NCBI RefSeq assembly: GCF_009904055.1
Contig: NZ_WYDP01000003.1
Coordinates: forward strand, 372,001-436,000
Direction of reading: 5' to 3'
DNA from: Rubellimicrobium sp. CFH 75288
GTDB lineage: Bacteria > Pseudomonadota > Alphaproteobacteria > Rhodobacterales > Rhodobacteraceae
Length of the DNA: 64,000 nt
In this document: positions 54,305 through 63,448 of the stretch, piece by piece
Position numbering within the stretch: the first letter of the stretch is position 1
Layout: each line of letters starts with the position of its first letter
The notes under the pieces: model-generated
The model's database searches: none
What the model was told of the DNA's origin: nothing
The model's input: only the letters and a program-made list of their open reading frames with translations
Translations under genes and position numbers: made by a program

Positions 54305-55629
54305 CGCATCCCGATCCTCCGGTCCTGCTCCGGGCCCTGTTCGACCGCGCCGTGGCGGTGGCCGATCCGATGCGGGTGGTGCCGGAGCACCTGCCCCCGC
54401 GTCCGCCCGGCCGCGTCGTCGTGGTGGGCGCGGGCAAGGCGTCGGCCCGGATGGCGGAGGCGGTGGAGTCGGTCTGGGGTCCCTGCGAGGGGCTGGTCAT
54501 CACGCGCTACGGTCATGCCCGTCCCTGCCGGGGCATCGAGATCGTCGAGGCGGCCCACCCTGTTCCCGACGCCGCCGGTGCCGCAGCGACCGAGCGGATG
54601 CTCCGGCTTCTCGGCAGCCTGGGCGAGGGCGATTTCGCGCTCGCGCTGATCTCCGGCGGGGCGTCGTCGCTTCTGGTGGCTCCGGCCGAAGGGGTGAGCC
54701 TGGCCGACAAGCAGGCCGTCGGGGCGGCGCTTCTCGCCTCGGGGGCGCCGATCGGCGAGATGAACCTCGTCCGCAAGCACCTGAGCCGGGTCAAGGGCGG
54801 CCAGCTCGCCGCGGCAGCCTTTCCCGCCGCGATGCTGGCGCTTCTGATTTCCGACGTGCCGGGCGACGATCCGGCCGTGATCGGATCGGGGCCGACCGTG
54901 GGCGAGCCCTCGTCAGCCGGGGAGGCCCGACAGGTGCTCGAGCGGTGGGGGATCGTGCCGCCGCCCGCTGTCGAGGCTGCCCTGGCGCGACCGAGCGGAG
55001 TGGTCCGGCCGGGCGACCCCCGCCTGTCGCGCGCCACCACGCTGGTCGCCGCCGCGCCCTCCCTCTCGCTCGGGGCAGCGGCAGAGATGGCCAGGGAAGC
55101 CGGCTGCGCGGTGCGCCTGCTCGGCGACGCGATCGAGGGCGAGGCCCGCGAGACGGCGGCCAGCATGGCGCGGACCGCGCTCGCCGTTCAGGCCGGTCTG
55201 GCGCCCGACGCGGCGCCGGTCGTCCTTCTCTCGGGCGGGGAGCTGACCGTGACGCGGCGCGGCGGCGCGGACGGGGTCGGGGGACCCAATGCGGAGTTCG
55301 CCCTCGCGCTCGCCCTCGCACTCGACGGGGCGCCGGGCATCCATGCGATCGCCTGCGACACCGACGGGGTGGATGGAGCGGCCGAGATCGCCGGGGCGCT
55401 GATCGGTCCGCACAGCCTCGCCCATGCGCGCGGGCAGGGCGTCGATCCGTTGGCCGCGCTGAACGGCCACGATGCGCACAGCTTCTTTGCCCGGCTCGGC
55501 GACGGGGTGACGACGGGCCCCACCCTGACCAATGTCAACGATTTCCGCGCGATCCTGGTCGAGCCGCCCCGCACCCGACCGACGGGCCCGCCCCTTGCGC
55601 CCCTTGACCCGCGCCCCCCGAGCCCCTAA
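54301..55629 (+). CDS. Glycerate 2-kinase (MOFRL/GckA family)
   Basis: It is a 442-residue type II glycerate kinase that makes 2-phosphoglycerate from glycerate with ATP. Family landmarks: VVVGAGKASARMAEA, LISGGASSLLVAP, LVRKHLSRVKGGQLA, LISDVPGDDPAVIGSGPT, LLSGGELTVT and the MOFRL end ACDTDGVDG, TLTNVNDFRAILV. It links the operon to lower glycolysis and implies that glycerate (perhaps via hydroxypyruvate or tartronate semialdehyde) is an end product. Older annotation calls such proteins hydroxypyruvate reductase, which is usually wrong. Confidence 0.9.
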   Translation: MTHPDPPVLLRALFDRAVAVADPMRVVPEHLPPRPPGRVVVVGAGKASARMAEAVESVWGPCEGLVITRYGHARPCRGIEIVEAAHPVPDAAGAAATERMLRLLGSLGEGDFALALISGGASSLLVAPAEGVSLADKQAVGAALLASGAPIGEMNLVRKHLSRVKGGQLAAAAFPAAMLALLISDVPGDDPAVIGSGPTVGEPSSAGEARQVLERWGIVPPPAVEAALARPSGVVRPGDPRLSRATTLVAAAPSLSLGAAAEMAREAGCAVRLLGDAIEGEARETAASMARTALAVQAGLAPDAAPVVLLSGGELTVTRRGGADGVGGPNAEFALALALALDGAPGIHAIACDTDGVDGAAEIAGALIGPHSLAHARGQGVDPLAALNGHDAHSFFARLGDGVTTGPTLTNVNDFRAILVEPPRTRPTGPPLAPLDPRPPSP

Positions 55630-55641
55630 GCGGAAGGCGCC

Positions 55642-55715
55642 GGCGGGTTGGCGGAGAGGTTACGCAGCGGATTGCAAATCCGTGTAGACCGGTTCGATTC
55701 CGGTACCCGCCTCCA
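55642..55715 (+). tRNA. tRNA-Cys (anticodon GCA)
   Basis: The acceptor arm GGCGGGT (55642-55648) pairs with ACCCGCC (55705-55711), discriminator U at 55712 and encoded CCA at 55713-55715. The anticodon loop carries GCA at 55674-55676 within GGATTGCAAATCC. The T loop GGTTCGATTCC is standard. The length is 74. Confidence 0.97.
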
Positions 55716-55984
55716 GACGCCTCCCTCCCGTCCTTGTCTCCGCACGCGCCCCTCTCTGCGCGCCGATGCCATGCCCCTGCCGCCCGCGGCATGCGCGCCC
55801 GTCCGCCGGTCGGTGCTGCCCCCGCGCAGCATGGCGGCGCGCGGCCCGAATCGACCCTGGGGACGGTTGTGCCACAACATCGTTAAGATCCGGTTAACGC
55901 GGCACGGAGGGCCGCCGAGCCCTCTGGACACCGCATCGCGCCTCCCCTAGAAGGCGCCCACCCGATGGGTCCTCCCATCCCCGT

Positions 55985-56059
55985 GCCCGGGTAGCTCAGG
56001 GGTAGAGCAGTCGACTGAAAATCGACGTGTCGGTGGTTCAAATCCGCCCCCGGGCACCA
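55985..56059 (+). tRNA. tRNA-Phe (anticodon GAA)
   Basis: The acceptor arm GCCCGGG (55985-55991) pairs with CCCGGGC (56049-56055), followed by A and encoded CCA (56057-56059). The anticodon stem GTCGA/TCGAC encloses GAA at 56017-56019. The T arm GGTGGTTCAAATCCGCC is present. The length is 75. The 269 bp between this tRNA and tRNA-Cys holds no gene that I can see. Confidence 0.96.
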
Positions 56060-56188
56060 CGATCTCCCAGACGCACGACGATCCCTGACGGCCGCTGTCC
56101 GCCGAGCGCCCCGGCACCCGCGAGGGGGGCTTGCGATGGCGACTCCGGCAGGACAAGACGCCGCCGGGGACAGCAGGCACCGGGGATC

Positions 56189-57166
56189 ATGCGCTACGTC
56201 TTTGTCCATGCGAGCGGCCAGGGGACCAGCCACCGCGACGTGTCGTTCGTGCGCGTGGCGCTGCGGCAGGCCGTCCATGTGGCGGGCGAGGGGCGCGTGG
56301 CCATCCTGACGGATCTGCGCGAGCCGCTGGAGGAGCAGGGCGTGGAGGAAATTCCCCTCGGCCGGTTCCGCGAGCAGATCGCCTGGATCGACGAACATTT
56401 CGTCAACCTCAGCCCCAATCCGCGCTGGTACGAGCTGGTCTGCTTCCAGCGCTGGTTCGCGGTGCGCGCCCTTCTGGACCATCTGGGCGGCGGGCCGGTG
56501 GCGGTCCTCGACTCGGACGTGATGCTCTACCATCCCCTCGAGACGATCGACCGTCCCGAGGCGCTCTGGCAATGCGACCGCGGCCACCCGCACGTGACGG
56601 TCATCCGGCGGCCGGAGGTCCTCGATGCCTATCTGGACCTCGTGCGCGAGGTGTATTCGGTCGGCGCCGCCCATCCCCTGATCGCCGGCTACCACGACCC
56701 GGCCCGCCGCATCGGCGTGTCCGACATGCTGTTCTGGTGGCGCCTGCAGGAGCGGATGGGCCCCGACGTGCTCCTGCTCGACCGGCCGTTTCCGGTGCCG
56801 GCGCTCGGACGCCGCGCGGTGGTGGACGACCGGATGACGGAACCGGACGGCTATGCCATGGCCGGAACCGGCGCGATCAAGCACGTCCGGTTCGACGGAG
56901 ACCTGCCGCTTCTGAGGCGTGAGGACGGCGAGGAGATCGCGGCCCTCGCCCTGCACTTCCAGAAGAACACCAAGGGCTGGATGTACGACCACGCCACCTA
57001 TCTGCGCCCCGCCTGGGAGCGCTTCAGACAGGACGGACCGGACGCCGAGGCGCCGCCGCGCCTGCTGGGCGGCGGGTGCCCGTCCGCCCCGGCGGACCGG
57101 ACCGGATGGGCGCGTGCGCGCCGCCGCATCGAGGGAGCGTTTCCATGGCTTTTGCGCGAAACCTGA
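56189..57166 (+). CDS. Glycosyltransferase-like protein (GT-A type)
   Basis: It is a 325-residue soluble protein. The start [10 protein letters not shown] and the DxD-type motif [15 protein letters not shown] near residue 110 suggest a nucleotide-sugar glycosyltransferase fold; [22 protein letters not shown] and [13 protein letters not shown] fit the acceptor side of such enzymes. It has no signal peptide or membrane helix. The gene after it overlaps by 22 bases, so the two work together, perhaps on a surface glycan. The GT call rests mainly on the DxD motif and context. Confidence 0.6.
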   Translation: MRYVFVHASGQGTSHRDVSFVRVALRQAVHVAGEGRVAILTDLREPLEEQGVEEIPLGRFREQIAWIDEHFVNLSPNPRWYELVCFQRWFAVRALLDHLGGGPVAVLDSDVMLYHPLETIDRPEALWQCDRGHPHVTVIRRPEVLDAYLDLVREVYSVGAAHPLIAGYHDPARRIGVSDMLFWWRLQERMGPDVLLLDRPFPVPALGRRAVVDDRMTEPDGYAMAGTGAIKHVRFDGDLPLLRREDGEEIAALALHFQKNTKGWMYDHATYLRPAWERFRQDGPDAEAPPRLLGGGCPSAPADRTGWARARRRIEGAFPWLLRET

Positions 57167-57831
57167 CCCAGACCGGCTCCACGGATCGTGGCGCCCGGCT
57201 GGACGCGGCCCTGGCCGATCTCTGGTCCCGGTTCGAGGCCCCGCGATTCGTCCAGATCGGGCTCGGGCCGACCCCACGGACGGACCGGCTGCGGGCGCTG
57301 CTGGACCGGGGGGGCAGCTTCGCGGGCTTCGACCTCGTGCAGACCTGCGAGAAGCACAAGGCGATCCTGACCCGGGAGGGTCTCGGCACCTCCGACCGGC
57401 TGCGCTTTCTCGGCCACGGGCGGGGCAGCTACGTGTTCAACCTCGTCACCTGGTTCCGGGAGGGCGGACGCGCGGATGTCATCCTGCTCGACGGGCACCG
57501 GACGCTCTATGTGGACCTGCCGGCGCTCTATGTCGGCTGGTGTGCCCTAGCGGAAGGCGGGTTCCTGGTCATCGACCGGCCGGACTGGAAGCTCGCCACC
57601 GCGGCAAGCAACATGCATGCGAGCTTCGACGTCTGGAAGGCGCTGGCGCCGCACTACGATTTCGGCCTCTACGAGCGCGAGGAACTGAACCTGCCCCATC
57701 TGGCACTGATCCGGGACGTCTTTCTCCGGGGCGTCCACGGCATGGAGCCCGTCCCCGAGGCCGAGGGACCGGACTGGAGCGTCCTGCGCAAGCCGGGCAG
57801 CGGGAGCGGCACGTCCCCCCGACCCTTCTGA
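57145..57831 (+). CDS. Hypothetical protein, methyltransferase-like fold
   Basis: It is a 228-residue soluble protein translated from an ATG inside the end of the glycosyltransferase-like gene, preceded by [33 protein letters not shown] and [24 protein letters not shown] (quoted in parts) resemble the first strand-loop and the acidic strand of class I SAM-dependent methyltransferases, and [11 protein letters not shown] a later strand. The glycine motif is not canonical, so it may bind another ligand. The partner gene suggests a sugar-modifying role. Confidence 0.5.
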   Translation: MAFARNLTQTGSTDRGARLDAALADLWSRFEAPRFVQIGLGPTPRTDRLRALLDRGGSFAGFDLVQTCEKHKAILTREGLGTSDRLRFLGHGRGSYVFNLVTWFREGGRADVILLDGHRTLYVDLPALYVGWCALAEGGFLVIDRPDWKLATAASNMHASFDVWKALAPHYDFGLYEREELNLPHLALIRDVFLRGVHGMEPVPEAEGPDWSVLRKPGSGSGTSPRPF

Positions 57832-57887
57832 GCCCGGCCGCTCTGCCCTATCCTGCACCGGCCAGCATCCCTGCCCGAGGAGGCCCC

Positions 57888-58898
57888 ATGCGCGTCGCCG
57901 TCTTCAGCGCCAAGCCCCACGACGAACACTTCCTGCGTCTGGCCAACGAGGCGGCGGGCCACGACCTGCGCTTTCTCGAGCCGCGCCTGTCGCCCGAGAC
58001 CGCGCCGCTCGCCGACGGGCACGATGCCGTCTGCGCCTTCGTCAACGACGACCTCGGGGCGGCGACGATCGAGCGGCTGGCGGCGGCGGGCGTGCGGATG
58101 ATCGCCCTGCGCTCGGCGGGCTTCAACCATGTGGACCTCGAGGCGGCGCAGGCCGCCGGGCTGGCCGTGGGACGGGTGCCCGCCTACTCGCCCCATGCGG
58201 TGGCCGAGCACACGATGGCGCTGATCCTCGCGCTCAACCGGCGCATCCACCGTGCCTATAACCGCGTGCGCGAGGGGAACTTCGCGCTCGACGGCCTTCT
58301 GGGCTTCGACATCCACGGCAAGACGGTCGGGATCGTGGGAACGGGGCTGATCGGCTCGATCCTGGCGCGGATCCTGCACGGCTTCGGCTGCCGCATCCTC
58401 GCCCACGACCCGCGCCAGAACCCCGACTGCCTCGCCCTCGGGGTGCGCTACGTGGACCTGCCCACCCTCCTGGGCGAGAGCGACATCGTCACGCTCCAGT
58501 GCCCGCTGACGCCGCAGACGCACCACATGATCAACGCCGACACGATCCGCCTGATGCGACGCGGCGCCATGCTGATCAACACCTCGCGCGGGGCGGTGGT
58601 GGACACGCCCGCGCTCATCGAGGGGCTCAAGGACGGCACGATCGGCAGCCTCGGCCTCGACGTCTACGAGGAGGAGGAGGGTCTGTTCTTCGAGGACCTG
58701 TCGAACACGATCATCCCCGACGACACCTTCGCGCGCCTGCTGACCTTTCCCAACGTCCTCATTACCGGCCATCAGGCCTTCTTCACGCGCGAGGCGCTGA
58801 CCGCCATCGCGGAGACGACGATCGCGAACCTCTCGGCGTTCGAGCGCGACGGCCGCCCGGTCCATCCGGTGCCGCCCCCACCGGCCGGGGCGGGCTGA
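57888..58898 (+). CDS. ldhA: D-2-hydroxyacid dehydrogenase, D-lactate dehydrogenase type
   Basis: It is a 336-residue NAD-dependent dehydrogenase interconverting pyruvate and D-lactate. The Rossmann motif is [16 protein letters not shown]; catalytic residues are Arg in [10 protein letters not shown], Glu in [15 protein letters not shown] and His in [25 protein letters not shown] is characteristic of LdhA rather than other 2-hydroxyacid dehydrogenases. GAGGAGG precedes the ATG. The lactate permease gene starts immediately after its stop codon. Confidence 0.93.
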   Translation: MRVAVFSAKPHDEHFLRLANEAAGHDLRFLEPRLSPETAPLADGHDAVCAFVNDDLGAATIERLAAAGVRMIALRSAGFNHVDLEAAQAAGLAVGRVPAYSPHAVAEHTMALILALNRRIHRAYNRVREGNFALDGLLGFDIHGKTVGIVGTGLIGSILARILHGFGCRILAHDPRQNPDCLALGVRYVDLPTLLGESDIVTLQCPLTPQTHHMINADTIRLMRRGAMLINTSRGAVVDTPALIEGLKDGTIGSLGLDVYEEEEGLFFEDLSNTIIPDDTFARLLTFPNVLITGHQAFFTREALTAIAETTIANLSAFERDGRPVHPVPPPPAGAG

Positions 58899-60377
58899 GT
58901 GCCGCCCGCGCTTCTGGCCGCGGCGCCGCTGCTCGTGGTGCTCGCGGGCATGGTCGGCCTCGGCCGCTCGGCCGCCGTGGCGGGGGCGGCGGGCCTTGCC
59001 GTGGCGGCGGCGCTGACCGCCCTCGCCTTCGGGGTGCCGGCCGCTCCCGGTCCTGGGGCCGCCGCCCTCGGCATCGGGGCCGAGGCGCTCCACTCCACCG
59101 CCGTGATCCTGTGGATCATCCTGCCAGCCCTCGCCATCCACGAGTTCGGCCAGCGCTCGGGCGCGGTGGACCGCATCCGCGACGCGCTCGCCCACCTGAC
59201 ATCCGAGCGGCGGATGCAGGCCGTGCTGATCGCCTGGTTCTTCGGCCTGTTCATGGAGGGGGCGGCGGGCTTCGGCACCCCCGTCGCGCTGGCCGCGCCG
59301 CTGCTGGTGGGGCTGGGCTTCGCGCCCGTGCGCGCGGTGATCCTAGCGCTCCTCGGCCACGCGGCGGGGGTGTCCTTCGGCGCCGTGGGCACGCCCACGC
59401 TCACCCAAGCCGAGATCGCGGGCCTTCCCGCCCGCGACATCGCTCTGGGCATCGCCGCGCTCCACGCAGCATTGGGGACTGGCCTCCTCCTTGCCGTGGT
59501 CTGGCTCGCGGGCGAGGGGGCGCCGTCCCCGCGCGACCTGCGGCGGACCCTCGCCGCGGCGGCGTTGTTCCTTGTCCCCTCGGTCGGGCTCGCCGCGCTG
59601 GTGGGGCCGGAACTGCCGACGCTGGGGGGCGGGCTCGTGGGACTCGGCCTCTTCGCCTGGCTCCTGCGGCGCGGAGAGGCGGGGCAGGGGGGCGGGCCGG
59701 ACCTGCGCCGGCTCCTGCCGGATCTCGCGCCCTACCTCCTCGTCCTCGTCCTCGTGCTGCTCACCCGCCTCGTGCCGCCCCTGCGCGACGGCCTCTCCGC
59801 CCCCAGCTGGGGCTGGACGCTGCCCGGGGGGTTCCACGGGTCGTTCCAGCCGCTCTTCCATCCGGGCACGCTGCTGGTCCTGGGCCTCGTCGGGGGCGCG
59901 GCGCTGACGGGGCGGCTCGGCCTCCTTCCGGCCGCGCTGGGGGCGGCGCTCGGGCGGCTCGGCCCCGTGGCGCTCGCGCTCCTGGTGATGCTGGCGCTGT
60001 CGCGGCTCATGGTCCATTCCGGCATGATCGCCGCGCTGGCCGAGGCGGCGGCCCGGACGGGCGCCCTCTGGCCGCTCCTCGCCCCCCTCGTGGGTGTGCT
60101 CGGCACCTTCGTCACCGGGTCGGCCACCGCCTCCAACATCCTGTTCACCGAGTTCCAGTCTGAGACCGCCGCCGCGCTCGGCCTCGCCCCGGTCCCGCTT
60201 CTCGCCGCGCAGGGCTTCGGCGCGGCCATCGGCAACGTGGTGGCCCCCCACAACATCATCGCGGGCTCCGCCACCGTGGGCCTCCATGCGCGCGAGGGCG
60301 AGATCCTGCGTCGCACCGCGCCTGCGGGCCTCGCCTATGCGCTGGCCGGGGGGCTGCTGCTCATCCTGTGGACCTGA
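58899..60377 (+). CDS. lctP: L-lactate permease family transporter (LctP)
   Basis: It is a 492-residue membrane protein with about twelve to fourteen hydrophobic segments, somewhat shorter than E. coli LldP (551). Motifs: WFFGLFMEGAAGFGTPVALAAPLLVGLGF (helix landmark near residues 113-141, in part), HAAGVSFGAVGTPT, FVTGSATASNILFTEFQ and GAAIGNVVAPHNIIAG. It starts with GTG directly after the ldhA stop (TGAGTG), so the two are translationally linked. It takes up or releases lactate or glycolate. Confidence 0.93.
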   Translation: MPPALLAAAPLLVVLAGMVGLGRSAAVAGAAGLAVAAALTALAFGVPAAPGPGAAALGIGAEALHSTAVILWIILPALAIHEFGQRSGAVDRIRDALAHLTSERRMQAVLIAWFFGLFMEGAAGFGTPVALAAPLLVGLGFAPVRAVILALLGHAAGVSFGAVGTPTLTQAEIAGLPARDIALGIAALHAALGTGLLLAVVWLAGEGAPSPRDLRRTLAAAALFLVPSVGLAALVGPELPTLGGGLVGLGLFAWLLRRGEAGQGGGPDLRRLLPDLAPYLLVLVLVLLTRLVPPLRDGLSAPSWGWTLPGGFHGSFQPLFHPGTLLVLGLVGGAALTGRLGLLPAALGAALGRLGPVALALLVMLALSRLMVHSGMIAALAEAAARTGALWPLLAPLVGVLGTFVTGSATASNILFTEFQSETAAALGLAPVPLLAAQGFGAAIGNVVAPHNIIAGSATVGLHAREGEILRRTAPAGLAYALAGGLLLILWT

Positions 60378-60388
60378 GGAGGACCCGC

Positions 60389-60694
60389 TTGCATCTCGTC
60401 CAGATCCTTCTGCCGCTGGCCGACAACGAGGGCCGCCCGTTCCCGCGCGCCGCCATCGAGGCGCTGCGCCGCGAACTGGCCGAGCGCTTCGGCGGCGTCA
60501 CCCTCTATTCGCGCGGGCCCGCCGAGGGCGTCTGGCGGGCCGAGGGCTGGACCGCCCACGACGACATCGTGGTGGCCGAGGTGATGTGCGACCCGCTCGA
60601 CGAGGGCTGGTGGCGCGGTTTCCGCGAACGGCTCGAGCGCGACTTCCGGCAGGAGGAGGTGGTCGTCCGCGCCCTGCCGCTGCGGCGTCTCTAG
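60389..60694 (+). CDS. Small hypothetical protein downstream of lactate permease
   Basis: It is a 101-residue protein if started at TTG 60389, which is preceded by GAGGAGG at good distance; a GTG at 60368 inside lctP would add seven residues. It reads as an alpha-beta protein (LVQILLPLADNEG, ALRREL, VTLYSRGPAEGVW, DDIVVAEVMCD). No catalytic motif is recognised. It appears to belong to the ldhA-lctP operon and overlaps the convergent gene by four bases. Confidence 0.7.
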   Translation: MHLVQILLPLADNEGRPFPRAAIEALRRELAERFGGVTLYSRGPAEGVWRAEGWTAHDDIVVAEVMCDPLDEGWWRGFRERLERDFRQEEVVVRALPLRRL

Positions 60695-61029
60695 AGCGGG
60701 TCCGGCAGCCCGAACCGGTGCACCCGCCCGTCCGCGGCGATCCGGCGCACCGTCCTGAGATCCACCGAGCGCGGGGCCCGCGCCCGCACGTCCCAGACCG
60801 GCAGGAGGTGCGGATGCCGCGCCGCCCGGGTGGCGGCCGCGCGGCGCGCATGGGGCAGGGCGCGCTCGCCCTTCTCGCGCAGGCGCAGTGCGGCAGGCTG
60901 CACCTGCATCGTCCGCAAGCTGCCGTCCTTCTTGAGAAAGGTCACCGTGCAGAACCGCCCGCCGCAGCCGGCGATCAGGTCGCGCCTGCGGGCGAGGTCG
61001 GGGGGCAGGGCTGGTGCCGACGGGCGCAT
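60691..61029 (-). CDS. Small SH3-barrel-like (DUF2693-like) protein
   Basis: It is a 112-residue arginine-rich protein. The segment FCTVTFLKKDGSLRTMQVQ, then HLLPVWDVRARAPRSVDLRTVRRI, follows the pattern of small SH3-barrel (DUF2693) proteins: a lysine-aspartate-glycine turn, then VWD and an Arg-Ser-Val strand. Such proteins occur in bacteria and phages and lack a known role. No neighbour explains it. The fold suggestion is by eye only. Confidence 0.55.
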   Translation of the reverse strand: MRPSAPALPPDLARRRDLIAGCGGRFCTVTFLKKDGSLRTMQVQPAALRLREKGERALPHARRAAATRAARHPHLLPVWDVRARAPRSVDLRTVRRIAADGRVHRFGLPDPL

Positions 61030-61078
61030 GGATCACCTGTGGGCAGAGTTGTGGATATGGGAACCGGACCCATCATCT

Positions 61079-61567
61079 TCAACGTCTTGCGGCCTGAACC
61101 TGCAGCTCCGTCACACCCGCCTTCGCCCGCCCGTCCCGCAGCAGCAGCCAGCCGACCGAGACCGGCAGCCGGAACCGCCGCGGCCCCGCCGCGCCCGGAT
61201 TGACGAGCAGCATCGCCCCCCGCCGCCCCACCTCCGGCCGGTGGGAATGGCCGACCACCGCCACGTCCCACCCTGCGCCGTCCGGCAGGTCCGCCTCGCG
61301 ATGGACCATCCCCACCGTGACGCCCGCCCCGCGCAGGACGACCCGCCCGGGCAGCGCCCCGGCCTCGCCGGTCCGTTCCACGTTGCCCCGCACCGCCCAG
61401 ACCGGTGCCAGCGCGCGCAGCCCCTCCAGCACGGACGGCTCTCCCACGTCGCCCGCATGCAGGATCGCGTCCGCCCCCCGCAGCAGGGCCACCGCCTCGG
61501 GTCGCAGAAGACCGTGCGTGTCCGCGATCAGGCCCAGCCGCAGCGGCCCCGGCCCCAGATCCACCAT
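61079..61567 (-). CDS. YfcE/MJ0936-family metallophosphoesterase
   Basis: It is a 162-residue metal-dependent phosphoesterase. The ligands are laid out as usual: GLIADTHGLL (Asp, His), LHAGDVGE (Asp), VRGNVE (Asn), MVHRE (His) and VVGHSHRPE (His x His), ending with LVNPGAAGPRR. Members hydrolyse small phosphodiesters. It is divergent from the ABC-F gene 48 bp away. The role in the cell is unclear. Confidence 0.92.
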   Translation of the reverse strand: MVDLGPGPLRLGLIADTHGLLRPEAVALLRGADAILHAGDVGEPSVLEGLRALAPVWAVRGNVERTGEAGALPGRVVLRGAGVTVGMVHREADLPDGAGWDVAVVGHSHRPEVGRRGAMLLVNPGAAGPRRFRLPVSVGWLLLRDGRAKAGVTELQVQAARR

Positions 61568-61615
61568 CCCGCGCCCCCGATTGACCCCGCCCGCCCCGGA
61601 CCCTAGGTCGCGGCC

Positions 61616-63442
61616 ATGGCGCGCGCACCCCTTCTCCAGCTTTCGGACATCTCGCTGACCTTCGGCGGCACACCGCTGTTCGAGGGCGTCTCGGTGCAGG
61701 TCCAGCCCGGCGACCGGATCGCGCTTGTGGGGCGCAACGGGTCGGGCAAGTCCACGCTCCTGCGGATCATGGCGGGCCTCGTCGAGCCCGATCGGGGCGA
61801 GCGCATCCTGGGCCCCGGCGTCTCCGCGGGCTACATGGAGCAGGACCCGGACCTGTCTGCCTTTCCCACGCTGGGCGCCTTCGCCGCCGCGGGTCTCTCC
61901 CCCGGCGAGGAATGGCGCGTGGCCGCGGCGGCCGAGGGGCTGGGCTTCGACCCGGATCGGCCCGTCGCCACCGCCTCGGGGGGCGAGCGGCGGCGTGCCG
62001 CGCTCGCGCGGCTCCTGGCCGAGGCGCCGGACCTCCTGCTCCTCGACGAGCCCACGAACCACCTCGACATCGCCGCCATCGCCTGGCTCGAGGAGCGGCT
62101 CCTCGCCCATTCCGGCGCCGTGGTCCTGATCTCGCACGACCGGGCGGTGCTGCGCGCCGTGACGGGGGCGACGCTCTGGCTCGACCGCGGCACGCTGCGG
62201 CGGCAGGACAGGGGCTTTGCCGCCTTCGAGGAATGGCGAGACCGCGTCTGGGCCGAGGAGGACGCGGCCCGCCACAAGCTCGACCGCCTGATCCGCGCCG
62301 AGAGCCGCTGGGCGGTCGAGGGGATCAGCGCCCGGCGCAAGCGCAACATGGGTCGCGTCCGCGCGCTCGAGGCGCTGCGGGCCGAGCGGCGCGAGCAGAT
62401 CCGCCGGACGGGCGCCGCCGCCCTCGCGCTCGACGCAGGCCCCCTCTCGGGCCGCCGGGTGATCGAGGCGCGGGGCCTCGCCAAGCGCTTCGGCGACCGC
62501 ACGATCGTCGAGGGGCTCGACCTCGTCGTGGCGCGCGGGGACCGGCTGGCGATCGTGGGGCCGAACGGCGCGGGCAAGACCACGCTCGTGAACCTGCTGC
62601 TCGGCCGCCTCCGTCCCGATGCGGGCACCGTGATCCACGGCACCAATCTCGAGGTCGCGGTGCTCGACCAGTCCCGCGCCGCGCTCGACCCCGACGCGAC
62701 CCTCTGGGACAGCCTTGCCGGAGACCCCGAGATCGGGGCGGGCCGGTCCGATCAGGTGATGGTCCGCGGAGAGCCGCGCCACGTCGTGGGCTACCTCAAG
62801 GACTTCCTGTTCGCCGAGGCGCAGGCCCGCGCGCCCGTCCGCTCGCTCTCGGGGGGCGAGAAGGCGCGGCTCCTGCTCGCGCGGATCATGGCCCGCCCCT
62901 CCAACCTCCTCGTCCTCGACGAGCCCACCAACGACCTCGACATCGAGACGCTGGACCTCCTGCAGGAGGTGCTGGACGGCTATGACGGCACCGTGCTGCT
63001 GGTCAGCCACGACCGCGACTTCCTCGACCGCGTGGCGACCGCGACCCTCGTGCTGGAGGGGGACGGCCGCGCCACCCTGTTCGCGGGCGGCTGGAGCGAC
63101 GCAATGGCCCAGCGCGGCGGCCACCCCCTCGGCGCGCCGCCCGCCGCGCCCGCCCGCTCCGGGCGCTCCGCCTCTGCCGCCCCGCCCGCGCGCTCCGCAA
63201 GGCCGACCGACCGCCCCCGCCTCACCTTCACGGAGCGGCACCGCCTCGACGCGCTTCCGGCCGAGATCGACCGCCTCTCGGCCGAGGTGACACGGCTCGC
63301 CGACCTTCTCTCCGACGCCACCCTGTTCGAGCGCGACCCCGCCCGCGCCGCTCGCGCGGCCGAGCTTCTGGCCGACCGCCAGTCCGCGCTGGCCCGGGCC
63401 GAGGAGGAATGGTTCGCCCTCGCCGAGAAGGCCGAGGGCTGA
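61616..63442 (+). CDS. ABC-F family ATPase (Uup-like)
   Basis: It is a 608-residue soluble protein with two ATPase domains. The first has Walker [10 protein letters not shown], signature ASGGERRR and Walker [13 protein letters not shown]; the second [17 protein letters not shown] and [13 protein letters not shown] linker rich in charged residues ([21 protein letters not shown]) lies between, and the last 80 residues form a basic, coiled-coil tail as in Uup. ABC-F proteins act on ribosomes or on DNA excision events rather than in transport. Confidence 0.94.
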   Translation: MARAPLLQLSDISLTFGGTPLFEGVSVQVQPGDRIALVGRNGSGKSTLLRIMAGLVEPDRGERILGPGVSAGYMEQDPDLSAFPTLGAFAAAGLSPGEEWRVAAAAEGLGFDPDRPVATASGGERRRAALARLLAEAPDLLLLDEPTNHLDIAAIAWLEERLLAHSGAVVLISHDRAVLRAVTGATLWLDRGTLRRQDRGFAAFEEWRDRVWAEEDAARHKLDRLIRAESRWAVEGISARRKRNMGRVRALEALRAERREQIRRTGAAALALDAGPLSGRRVIEARGLAKRFGDRTIVEGLDLVVARGDRLAIVGPNGAGKTTLVNLLLGRLRPDAGTVIHGTNLEVAVLDQSRAALDPDATLWDSLAGDPEIGAGRSDQVMVRGEPRHVVGYLKDFLFAEAQARAPVRSLSGGEKARLLLARIMARPSNLLVLDEPTNDLDIETLDLLQEVLDGYDGTVLLVSHDRDFLDRVATATLVLEGDGRATLFAGGWSDAMAQRGGHPLGAPPAAPARSGRSASAAPPARSARPTDRPRLTFTERHRLDALPAEIDRLSAEVTRLADLLSDATLFERDPARAARAAELLADRQSALARAEEEWFALAEKAEG

Positions 63443-63448
63443 GGCCCG

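Noticed and set aside
55642-56059. tRNA-Cys and tRNA-Phe as borders of a genomic island
   Set aside because: No recombinase or repeated tRNA 3' end was found, and GC content stays uniform on both sides.
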